Shown here: positions 1 through 5,922 of the stretch, piece by piece
Layout: each line of letters begins with the position of its first letter
Position numbering within the stretch: position 1 is the stretch's first letter
Source of the DNA: Oscillospiraceae bacterium
GTDB lineage: Bacteria; Bacillota; Clostridia; Clostridiales; Clostridiaceae
NCBI GenBank assembly: GCA_009785875.1
Contig: WQUF01000138.1
Location: forward strand, 1 to 6,255
Direction of reading: 5' to 3'
Length of the DNA: 6,255 bases
Translations under genes and position numbers: made by a program
The notes under the pieces: model-generated
What the model was told of the DNA's origin: nothing
What the model saw: the letters and a program-made list of their open reading frames with translations, nothing else
The model's database searches: none

Positions 1-472
1 TTATGATATACTGCCAGCAAAGTCCATCGCAATCTTCCTCTTGAACAGTTCCAGTGACTAGTATAGTGCATTTTTCATCTATTAAATTTAAATCTTTCAT
101 AATTTTAGCACCATAAACACCTGAAACAATTCCGCCTAATTGATCAGAACCCCCTCTTCCTCCAATCTCTTCTTCATTTTCATAACCTTCATATGGGTCG
201 AATTTCCAGTTAGCTATATTTCCAATACCAACTGTATCTATATGAGCATCATATGCGATTAGAGTATCACCAGTTCCCATATATCCTAAAACATTTCCTT
301 GAGGATCTATAACGACTTTATCGAATCCTACTTTTTCCATCTCTTCTTTTATTCTTAAAATATGACCTTCTTCACCGCAAGATTCTCCAGGTATTTTAAT
401 TAAGTCCCTTAAGAATTTAGTCATATCTTCTTTATAGCCTTCAGCAGTTTCTTTTATTTTATTAAAATCCAT
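1..472 (-). CDS. ygeY: YgeY-type M20-family metallohydrolase, N-terminal 157 codons (runs off window)
   Basis: This is the first gene-end third of a zinc-dependent M20 amidohydrolase of the YgeY (selenium-metabolism-linked hydrolase) type; the 3' end lies beyond base 1. The visible M20 signatures are DAHIDTVG (H77 metal ligand, D79), GRGGSDQ (D110, the metal-bridging Asp) and VQEEDCDG (E145 general base, E146 metal ligand). Long stretches such as FLRDLIKIPGESC, RIKEEMEKVGFDKV and TGTVQEEDCDGLCWQYI match my memory of E. coli YgeY closely. Family members remove acyl or carbamoyl-type groups from amino acids; the exact substrate is not shown here. The ATG at 472 has a GGAG site 9 bases upstream. 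An in-frame ATG at 487 has no ribosome binding site. The gap from the stop of ygeX is 21 bp, so the two are probably co-transcribed. The gene symbol is secure at family level; the reaction is inferred from context. Confidence 0.9.
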   Translation of the reverse strand, partial: MDFNKIKETAEGYKEDMTKFLRDLIKIPGESCGEEGHILRIKEEMEKVGFDKVVIDPQGNVLGYMGTGDTLIAYDAHIDTVGIGNIANWKFDPYEGYENEEEIGGRGGSDQLGGIVSGVYGAKIMKDLNLIDEKCTILVTGTVQEEDCDGLCWQYII

Positions 473-493
473 TTTATCACACTCCATTAATTA

Positions 494-1714
494 TTATTTT
501 ACGCTTGAATACTCTCCATCCCATACGATACTCCTGTATCTTTCCGGGAACGTGTCTCCTTCAGTGCTAAACAAGAGAACTTTTGAATTTTTATCGAGTT
601 TTAATTCATTTTTTAAGTCTTCATATTCTTTAAACATGGTTATTGTAGTTAAGAGCCCTAAAGTCACAGCTCCAGATTCACCTGATATTACTTTAGTATC
701 TCCATTTAAAGGATTTCCTAAAATTCTCATTCCCCTGGCTGTAACCCAATCAGGACATGATACATAGTATAAACTGTTATTTTTAATTATATTCCATGTT
801 GTAGGATTTGGCTCACCGCAGGCAAGACCAACCATTATGGTATCCATGTCTCCTCCTACAGTTCTATATTCACCATCGTTTGCAATTATGGATTTATAGT
901 AGCAATCGGCTTTATTCGATTCAACTATTGTAACTATTGGAGGATCATCTTTATAAACATTTGCAAAGAATCCTTGTGCTGCTGCTGCAAAGCATCCAAC
1001 CCCTGCTTGAAGGAATATATGAGTAGGTCTCTCAATATTCATCTTTTTTAATTGTTCATAAGCTTCGAGGGCAGTTGTTCCATAGCCTTCCATGATCCAA
1101 TTTGGAATATCTTCATATCCTTCCCATGATGTATCTTGGACGATCACACCATTTGGAACTTTTTTAGTCTCTTCTATAGTGTATCTTATTGCATCGTCAT
1201 AATTTAAATCCAAAATTGAAACGTCTGCTCCCTCTTTTCTTATGTTGAGAAGCCTTGACTGGGATGATCCTTTTGGCATATACACTATCATCTTCTGCTT
1301 TAATCTATTTGCAGTCCAAGCAACAGCTCTTCCATGATTCCCATCTGTTGTTGCAAAGAAGGTTATATCTCCTATCTTTTTTCTAACCTCATCCGATGTT
1401 ATAGTCTTATAATCCAGTTCGTCGATATCTTTATTTAAAAGCCTTGCTATATAATTTCCCATGGCATAGGATGCACCTAAAGCTTTAAATGAGTTTAAGT
1501 TAAATCTATAGGATTCATCCTTTATGCATATGGTGGATAAGCCTAAAAACTCCGCAAGGTTAGTTAAATTTACAAGCGGTGTCTCTGCATATTCAGAGAA
1601 GCTCTTTTGAAATCTTCTAGCCTTTTCCACTTCCTCTAATTCCATTATCTTCATTTCTTTTTCAGGATATGATCTTTTTAGTTTGTTTTCTGCCCATTTA
1701 ATCTTCTCTCTCAT
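494..1714 (-). CDS. ygeX: 2,3-diaminopropionate ammonia-lyase (YgeX/DpaL)
   Basis: This is a fold-type II PLP enzyme that converts 2,3-diaminopropionate to pyruvate and two ammonia in the cytoplasm. The 406 residues fit the family (E. coli YgeX is about 398). The Schiff-base lysine is K77 in NSFKALGASYA, the same position as in E. coli YgeX. TTDGNHGRA (about 122-130) is the substrate and phosphate loop; its D124, and D194 in IVQDTSWEGYEDIPNW, look like counterparts of the two catalytic aspartates of the E. coli enzyme (Asp120 and Asp189). QAGVGCFAAA (236-245) is the glycine-rich PLP-phosphate loop, and SGESGAVTLG (344-353) and STEGDT (383-388) are further family signatures. The DGNHG loop with aspartate and the SWEGYEDIP block separate it from threonine dehydratases. 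It starts 15 bp after the preceding PLP enzyme, with a GTGAGGT ribosome binding site that touches that gene's TAG stop, and is followed by ygeY, an order typical of ygeX-ygeY clusters. Confidence 0.94.
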   Translation of the reverse strand: MREKIKWAENKLKRSYPEKEMKIMELEEVEKARRFQKSFSEYAETPLVNLTNLAEFLGLSTICIKDESYRFNLNSFKALGASYAMGNYIARLLNKDIDELDYKTITSDEVRKKIGDITFFATTDGNHGRAVAWTANRLKQKMIVYMPKGSSQSRLLNIRKEGADVSILDLNYDDAIRYTIEETKKVPNGVIVQDTSWEGYEDIPNWIMEGYGTTALEAYEQLKKMNIERPTHIFLQAGVGCFAAAAQGFFANVYKDDPPIVTIVESNKADCYYKSIIANDGEYRTVGGDMDTIMVGLACGEPNPTTWNIIKNNSLYYVSCPDWVTARGMRILGNPLNGDTKVISGESGAVTLGLLTTITMFKEYEDLKNELKLDKNSKVLLFSTEGDTFPERYRSIVWDGEYSSVK

Positions 1715-1729
1715 TAAACCACAACCTCA

Positions 1730-3214
1730 CTATTTAGTAGAAGCAACTCTCTCATTAAAATCTTTTATCAATTTATTTAATTCAGGTGCCATAGTGTGTA
1801 GTCTTCCCCAATAGTTGTCATAATCATACCACTGTTCATTTAATTCCTTCACATCCATCATCTGTTGTTCAATCCAAGTGTAGTATTTTAAGTTGTGGAT
1901 TCTCTTCCTTGAAGCATAGGTCAATTCTTCCATAACGTCAGTTTTTGTACCAAATACATGCCTATTGTGATCAACTTCAGCATTTACTAATGTATAATCC
2001 TTATTCCCTCTCTCTTCTTTCATCTCGAGAAGCCTTGATTGATACATTTCAGCTGAATCGGTAAGGACAGTCAATACTATATCATTTTCAGTCAATTCAT
2101 AGTATTTAGAAAACTTGATAGCAGAAATTATATTTGCAGCTCCTGATATTCCAACCCAATTTAGTCTATTGACAGTATCTTCTTTTACACCTATGGATTT
2201 TAAATACTCTTGACCTTTTCCTTCATTAAACAATCTGAACATCCCTAGAGCATCGTTATCGTCGATATCTATTACCAGGTCAGTGTTCTTAACGTTGTGA
2301 ATCCAAGGTACGTGTTTATCTCCAATTCCTTCAATTCTATGCTCACCGTGACCATTATCTAAAAGAGTAGAGCATTGAAGTGCTTCACCTACAGCAATTT
2401 TGCTTGTTGGGAATTGATCTTTTAAATAGTCTCCTGAAGCTAAAGTTCCGCCTGATCCTGAAGTTAAGCATACTCCCCTATATTTATCATTAGGTCTCAT
2501 TATGCTCTTTAAGACGTCGTGCATTGCGTTGCCAGTTACTTCATAGTGCCACAAGTGATTCCCAAGTTCTGCAAACTGATTGAAGATTACTACATTATCC
2601 CTTGTTCTCCTGAGTTCCCAGGTTTTATCGTATATCTCCTTAACATTGCTCTCAGACCCTGCAGTTGCAATTACTTCTCCAGCGACTTTTTTAAGCCAGT
2701 CAAATCTCTCTTTGCTCATGTTTTCAGGTAAAATAGCTATTGATTTACATCCTAAAAGTGCAGAATTGTACGCTCCTCCACGGCAATAGTTTCCTGTAGA
2801 TGGCCAAACGGCTTCGTGAAACGATGGATCAAACTGACCTGTAACGAGTCTGGGAACTAAACATGCAAAACTTGCACCAACTTTATGAGCTCCAATTGGA
2901 AACCATTTCCCGCTTAAAGCAACTATTCTAGCCTTAACTCCAGAAATTTCAGATGGTATCTCAATAAAATTTGGAACCTCATTGTATAATCCACCTTTTT
3001 CTTTTGGCTCGTTTTTCCAGGATATTCTAAATAAATTTATTGGATTTACGTCCCAAAGACCAGTTTCTTTTAATTCATCTTTAACATCTTCTGGAATCAA
3101 TTTTGGGTCTTTCATCTGGTCCAATGTAGGTATTACGATATTTTTTTCTCTTGCTCTTTCTACGGTTTTTGATAATTGTTCTTCATTAATTGTTAAATCG
3201 ATTAATTGTCTCAT
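1730..3214 (-). CDS. Uncharacterised fold-type II PLP-dependent enzyme (PALP / cysteine synthase-like), 494 aa
   Basis: I do not recognise a named enzyme, but the PALP fold is clear. After an N-terminal region of about 95 residues comes the probable Schiff-base lysine K111 in PIGAHKVGASF, reminiscent of the GAHK motif of tryptophan synthase beta. WPSTGNYCRGGAYN (137-150) is the substrate loop (the S-x-G-N type), SGSGGTLASG (252-261) is the phosphate-binding loop like GTGGT of cysteine synthase, and VLTDSAEMYQSRLLE (383-397) corresponds to the C-terminal D-S-x-x-x-Y block near the pyridine nitrogen. A tail of about 95 residues, rich in Trp and Tyr, follows and exceeds the usual 310-400 residue core. 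No signal peptide or membrane segment is seen. An AGGAGG site lies six bases before the ATG. Its position between the regulator and ygeX suggests a beta-elimination or replacement, or a racemisation, on a diaminopropionate-, cysteine- or serine-like substrate. The reaction itself is unknown. Confidence 0.9.
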   Translation of the reverse strand: MRQLIDLTINEEQLSKTVERAREKNIVIPTLDQMKDPKLIPEDVKDELKETGLWDVNPINLFRISWKNEPKEKGGLYNEVPNFIEIPSEISGVKARIVALSGKWFPIGAHKVGASFACLVPRLVTGQFDPSFHEAVWPSTGNYCRGGAYNSALLGCKSIAILPENMSKERFDWLKKVAGEVIATAGSESNVKEIYDKTWELRRTRDNVVIFNQFAELGNHLWHYEVTGNAMHDVLKSIMRPNDKYRGVCLTSGSGGTLASGDYLKDQFPTSKIAVGEALQCSTLLDNGHGEHRIEGIGDKHVPWIHNVKNTDLVIDIDDNDALGMFRLFNEGKGQEYLKSIGVKEDTVNRLNWVGISGAANIISAIKFSKYYELTENDIVLTVLTDSAEMYQSRLLEMKEERGNKDYTLVNAEVDHNRHVFGTKTDVMEELTYASRKRIHNLKYYTWIEQQMMDVKELNEQWYDYDNYWGRLHTMAPELNKLIKDFNERVASTK

Positions 3215-3220
3215 TTTGTT

Positions 3221-3226
3221 CCTCCT
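3221..3226 (-). promoter_or_regulatory. Ribosome binding site of the 494-aa PLP enzyme
   Basis: A perfect AGGAGG on the minus strand, six bases before the ATG at 3214. It fixes the start codon and suggests strong translation. Confidence 0.85.
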
Positions 3227-3241
3227 ATTGTAATTATATAT

Positions 3242-3259
3242 GTAATAGTTTACTAATAA
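3242..3259. promoter_or_regulatory. Imperfect dyad, possible operator
   Basis: The 54-bp spacer between the regulator gene and the PLP enzyme gene contains GTAATAGT-TT-ACTAATAA (plus strand), an inverted repeat of 8-bp arms with 6 of 8 pairs matching and a perfect TAGT/ACTA core. It lies about 15 bases upstream of the AGGAGG site. It could bind the adjacent YheO-type regulator or be a weak mRNA hairpin. In sequence this AT-rich, chance dyads are common. Confidence 0.2.
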
Positions 3260-3268
3260 TTTAAAAAA

Positions 3269-3922
3269 TTACTCCTTTATTTCATTACTTAAGTAATTAT
3301 ATAAAGTATATTTTGAGATATCAAAGAAATTAGAAATTTTATCTCCAGACTTCTTTATTAAAAATGCACCTTTTTGCTCTAAATACTTAACTGCTTTTAT
3401 TTTATCTTCTTTTGTCATAGAAGCAACTGGTTTACCTATGTACTCATAAGCTTCATTAACGAGAATATCTAATAAGTCGTTAACACTGGATGGGATGATT
3501 TCTTTTACTTCTTTTTTTGCAGAGCTATTTGTAAAAGAACTTATTATAGATTCTGCTGTAAGAAAATCTGTAATGTCATAGTTTATACCTAACATTGAAC
3601 ATATTTTACCATTGCTATCTTTTATAAAAATAGAAGAAGATTTTAAGATCCTTCCATCCTTTGTCTGTGTTAAATAATTGTATTTATCTTTTATTTCTTC
3701 ATTATTGTTATTTTCATTAAAAGATTTAAGCAGTTCAAGAACAATGTTTGAAGCAAAGTCTCCTATTTGGCGTCCGCTGATATACCCATTCTCAATTGCA
3801 ACTATTGTATGTTCATAATCTTTTGTTAAATCATAAACTACAACTTCGCATTTTTCACCAAAGTGCATTGCTATTCCTTTAGCTATAGTTTTAAGCATAT
3901 TCAGCCTTTCACTGTTATCCAT
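3269..3922 (-). CDS. YheO-like PAS / helix-turn-helix transcriptional regulator
   Basis: A 217-residue DNA-binding regulator with the two-domain plan of the YheO/DauR family. Residues 1-118 form the YheO-like PAS sensor: the start LNMLKTIAKGIAMHFGEKCEVVVYDL, split here as LNMLKTIAKGIAMHF and CEVVVYDL, then GRQIGDFASN and SIFIKDSNGKICSMLGINYD. Residues about 170-215 form a C-terminal HTH of the HTH_22 type (KIKAVKYLEQKGAFLIKKSG followed by the probable recognition helix ISKYTLYNYL). The family includes P. aeruginosa DauR, which controls D-arginine catabolism, so an amino-acid-like effector is plausible but unproven. The ATG has an AAGGTGAT ribosome binding site eight bases upstream, and a sigma-A-type promoter sits just before that. 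The gene is followed in the same direction, 54 bp on, by the PLP enzyme, ygeX and ygeY, which it probably regulates along with itself. Whether it activates or represses cannot be read from the sequence. Confidence 0.88.
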   Translation of the reverse strand: MDNSERLNMLKTIAKGIAMHFGEKCEVVVYDLTKDYEHTIVAIENGYISGRQIGDFASNIVLELLKSFNENNNNEEIKDKYNYLTQTKDGRILKSSSIFIKDSNGKICSMLGINYDITDFLTAESIISSFTNSSAKKEVKEIIPSSVNDLLDILVNEAYEYIGKPVASMTKEDKIKAVKYLEQKGAFLIKKSGDKISNFFDISKYTLYNYLSNEIKE

Positions 3923-3943
3923 TTCAGTTCATCACCTTATTTT

Positions 3944-3958
3944 AATTATAATACAATT
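3944..3958. promoter_or_regulatory. Near-palindrome overlapping the regulator -10 box
   Basis: AATTGTA-T-TATAATT on the minus strand is a 15-bp palindrome with one mismatched pair, and it covers the -10 hexamer of the regulator promoter. This is a suitable place for an autoregulatory operator, but the all-AT composition makes a chance match likely. Confidence 0.18.
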
Positions 3959-3973
3959 TAATGACCTTTACAA
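3945..3973 (-). promoter_or_regulatory. Sigma-A-type promoter for the regulator-PLP enzyme-ygeX-ygeY unit
   Basis: On the minus strand, TTGTAA (3968-3973, 4 of 6 to consensus) and a perfect TATAAT (3945-3950) are separated by exactly 17 bp. A-runs lie directly upstream of the -35 in an UP-element-like position. The predicted start, near 3937-3939, would give a very short leader of about 16 bases, beginning at the AAGGTGAT ribosome binding site. This is the only convincing promoter in the window. Confidence 0.55.
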
Positions 3974-4010
3974 TATTTTTTTGAAATAAAAAATTTTTTT
4001 TAGTATATTT

Positions 4011-4439
4011 TTATAGCACATATATCTCATCGCCTTTTTGTATCTTCGACCCAGTTAATACTCTTGCAAAAATACCTTCTCTAGGCATAATACAATCTCC
4101 CACAGCATAATATATAGAACACCTAGTGACGCATTCTTTGCCTATTTGGGTCACTTCTAAAACAGCATCATTGCATTTTAATTTTGTACCTACAGGAAGT
4201 GAGGAAAGATCGATACCTTCGATGACTAAATTTTCACCAAAGCTTCCAAATCTCACCTTGCCACCTTTTTTCTTAAAATCCTCTATCTTCTCATTAGACA
4301 ATAAGCTGACCTGTCTGTGCCAATTCCCTCCATGCCCATCGCCTTTTAAACCAAAATTTTCGATGAGCTCTATTTCAGGAACTTCATCTTTTGCTCCACC
4401 TTTTTTCTCGCTAATACAAATAGCTAAAATTTTCCCCAT
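4011..4439 (-). CDS. Stand-alone MOSC-domain protein, Moco-operon member
   Basis: A 142-residue protein made almost wholly of one MOSC domain, the beta-barrel domain found at the C-terminus of Moco sulfurases and in YiiM-like proteins, thought to handle the molybdenum cofactor or carry sulfur on a cysteine. Visible signatures are LKGDGHGGNWHRQVSLL (31-47), FGSFGENL (64-71), and the cysteine cluster IGKECVTRCSIYYAVGDCIM with MPREGIFARVLTG behind it (C103, C107, C116). C89 and C8 are the other cysteines. In related clostridial proteins I recall His after the ECxxxC-type first cysteine; here the residue is Val. The start is two bases after the moaA stop, with its AGGAGG inside the last moaA codons, so it is translationally coupled to moaA. 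Its exact step, such as cofactor sulfuration or delivery to a molybdenum hydroxylase, is an inference. Confidence 0.85.
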   Translation of the reverse strand: MGKILAICISEKKGGAKDEVPEIELIENFGLKGDGHGGNWHRQVSLLSNEKIEDFKKKGGKVRFGSFGENLVIEGIDLSSLPVGTKLKCNDAVLEVTQIGKECVTRCSIYYAVGDCIMPREGIFARVLTGSKIQKGDEIYVL

Positions 4440-4441
4440 AT

Positions 4442-5425
4442 TTATCCTCCTATCATGGACATAGCTTTCTCATCAGAATCCTCCACCTTACCTATTTCTA
4501 AAAATTTATGCTGCTTCTTTTTTAAAATCACAGCTTTGATTATCTTCTCTTTCAGCTCTTCTTGGCTTGTTCCTTTTCTCAATTCTTCCTTTAAATCTAG
4601 ATTGCCTTCATAGTACAAGCATTCCTTTAATTTACCATCAGATGTAATTCTAACTCTATTGCAGGTTTCACAGAAGCAGTGGCTTATTGGAGATATAAAT
4701 CCGATCAGTTTATCAGTATCGCCTAATTTGTAATATTCTGCAGGTCCTTTAGATGAGCCTAATTCATCATCATCGAATTCTTTTAGCGTATATTTTTCTT
4801 CGATCTTCTTCTTTATATCATCGTTCTTAAAGCCCTTTAAAGTTTTTCCATATCCTATTGGCATGAGCTCGATGAACCTCAAAATAACATCATTCTCTAT
4901 TGCAAATTGAACCAATGAATCTATTTCATCTTCATTAAAATCATGTATGATGAGGGAATTTAATTTTACTTTTAAATTATATTCTTTAGCTTTTTTAATA
5001 GCACCTATAACCTCACGGACATTTCCTATTCTCGTCATCTTTCTATATTTCTCTTCGTCTGTGGTGTCTAAACTTACATTCAACGTGGTGAGCCCAGATT
5101 CATATAATTCATCTAAATACCTTGGCAATAAAATTCCGTTTGTAGTTAAGCCAATCTCTCTTATGCTATCGATGGATCTTATATTTTTGACGAGTTTACA
5201 GATACCTGTTCTTAAAAGAGGCTCTCCTCCAGTTATCCTAACCTTCTCGATCCCTAACTGGCTAAAGATCTTCACAAAAGTAAAAGCTTCATCTAAAGTT
5301 ATCATCTCATCTTCTTTGTGATAAATAGCTCCTTCTTTAGGCATGCAATAGATGCACCTTAAATTGCAGTTATCTGTTATCGAGATCCTCAAATAATTTA
5401 TACTTCTATTAAGATTATCTTTCAT
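4442..5425 (-). CDS. moaA: GTP 3',8-cyclase MoaA (radical SAM)
   Basis: This enzyme catalyses the first step of molybdenum-cofactor synthesis: radical-SAM conversion of GTP to 3',8-cyclo-7,8-dihydro-GTP, the substrate of MoaC. The protein is 327 residues, normal for MoaA. The radical-SAM cluster is C20-x3-C24-x2-C27 (TDNCNLRCIYCMP), followed by ITGGEPLLR (64-72) for SAM binding. The second 4Fe-4S cluster is the C252-x2-C255 pair with C269 in FCETCNRVRI and LKECLYYEG. The C-terminus ends in Gly-Gly (326-327), the essential GG tail of MoaA. The ATG is preceded by a GGGGGAG site, five bases away, that follows directly on the moaC TGA stop; the gap to moaC is 12 bp. The two GGA codons of the GG tail also supply the ribosome binding site of the MOSC gene. 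All motifs are intact. Confidence 0.97.
   Translation of the reverse strand: MKDNLNRSINYLRISITDNCNLRCIYCMPKEGAIYHKEDEMITLDEAFTFVKIFSQLGIEKVRITGGEPLLRTGICKLVKNIRSIDSIREIGLTTNGILLPRYLDELYESGLTTLNVSLDTTDEEKYRKMTRIGNVREVIGAIKKAKEYNLKVKLNSLIIHDFNEDEIDSLVQFAIENDVILRFIELMPIGYGKTLKGFKNDDIKKKIEEKYTLKEFDDDELGSSKGPAEYYKLGDTDKLIGFISPISHCFCETCNRVRITSDGKLKECLYYEGNLDLKEELRKGTSQEELKEKIIKAVILKKKQHKFLEIGKVEDSDEKAMSMIGG
4446..4451 (-). promoter_or_regulatory. MOSC gene ribosome binding site inside the moaA Gly-Gly codons
   Basis: AGGAGG on the minus strand spans the last A of an Ile codon and most of the two GGA codons that encode the MoaA C-terminal Gly-Gly, six bases before the MOSC ATG at 4439. The same bases therefore serve an essential protein motif and translation of the next gene. 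Confidence 0.85.
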
Positions 5426-5437
5426 TTGTTCTCCCCC

Positions 5438-5917
5438 TCATTTAGAATATCTAAAAGCTCCGCTCTTTCCACCTAGCTTATAATCTAAATGTATACTAGA
5501 TATGATCATTTCTTTATCCACAGCTTTACACATATCATAGATAGTTAAACATGCCACTGTCACCATATGAAGTGCTTCCATTTCCACGCCAGTTTCAGCA
5601 TTTGTCTTGACTATTGCCTTTACATTAATCTCACAATTTTCTTCATCCAGCACAAAGTCTACTTTCGAAGATGTAATAGGTATGTTATGACACAGTGGTA
5701 TCAATTCAAAGGTTCTCTTCGATGCCATTATCCCCGCTACCCTTGCAATACCTAATACATCACCTTTTTTAATGTTTCCTCTTTCAACAAGATCAAAGCA
5801 TTCTCTTGACATCTTAACTTTACCGACCGCTGATGCTTCCCTATTGGTCTTATTTTTATTTGATACATCCACCATTATTGCTTTTCCATTTTCATCAAAA
5901 TGAGTAAATTCATCCAT
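5438..5917 (-). CDS. moaC: Cyclic pyranopterin monophosphate synthase MoaC
   Basis: MoaC converts the MoaA product to cyclic pyranopterin monophosphate in the second half of the first Moco step. From the ATG at 5917 the protein has 159 residues, against 161 in E. coli. Its active-site residues fall at the E. coli numbers: K51, H77 (LIPLCHNIPI), E112 and E114 (ETGVEMEAL), D128 and K131 (LTIYDMCKAVDK), with R26 in the NREASAVG segment. The C-terminal GGKSG (149-153) is also typical. A longer reading from 5944 (nine extra residues, MRIWKGIKF) is rejected because it overlaps the preceding gene by 22 bp and lacks a ribosome binding site. The chosen ATG has GGAAAGGGA eight bases upstream, embedded in the last codons and stop of the preceding gene. 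It is followed 12 bp later by moaA. Confidence 0.96.
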   Translation of the reverse strand: MDEFTHFDENGKAIMVDVSNKNKTNREASAVGKVKMSRECFDLVERGNIKKGDVLGIARVAGIMASKRTFELIPLCHNIPITSSKVDFVLDEENCEINVKAIVKTNAETGVEMEALHMVTVACLTIYDMCKAVDKEMIISSIHLDYKLGGKSGAFRYSK

Positions 5918-5922
5918 AAACT

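Larger units (their letters stand above)
3923..4010. other. AT-only-like spacer between the Moco unit and the catabolic unit
   Basis: These 88 bases separate the MOSC gene stop from the regulator start. They hold the regulator promoter, long A and T runs (A8T6 on the minus strand at 3988-4001) and no gene. No GC-containing hairpin followed by a T run is present, so no conventional terminator for the Moco operon is seen, and read-through into the regulator unit is possible. Confidence 0.7.

Noticed and set aside
473..487. Upstream in-frame ATG for ygeY at 487
   Set aside because: No ribosome binding site precedes it, and the GGAG site for the ATG at 472 lies between the two starts.
494..1714. 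Threonine dehydratase as an alternative to YgeX
   Set aside because: The DGNHG loop with Asp124, the SWEGYEDIP block and the lack of an ACT domain match diaminopropionate ammonia-lyase instead.
494..3214. In-frame selenocysteine codon, given the selenium-linked ygeX-ygeY family
   Set aside because: All complete genes end at ordinary stops matching family lengths, and no internal in-frame TGA is present in them or in the visible ygeY part.
3226..3250. TATAAT at 3233-3238 as a separate promoter for the PLP enzyme
   Set aside because: No acceptable -35 is found at 16-18 bp, and transcription would start within the AGGAGG site, leaving no usable leader.
3974..4010. A8T6 block as an intrinsic terminator of the Moco operon
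   Set aside because: The stem would be A-T only with no loop or GC base, unlike a working Rho-independent terminator; it fits better as an AT-rich promoter upstream region.
4126..4464. Open frame of 112 codons on the plus strand opposite the MOSC gene
   Set aside because: It lies antisense across a well-conserved gene, has low-complexity Pro/Phe/Ser content and resembles no protein family; it is a shadow frame.
4947..5321. Open frame of 124 codons on the plus strand opposite moaA
   Set aside because: Antisense to intact moaA and composed of the Ser/Phe/Leu-rich residues typical of a reversed AT-rich gene.
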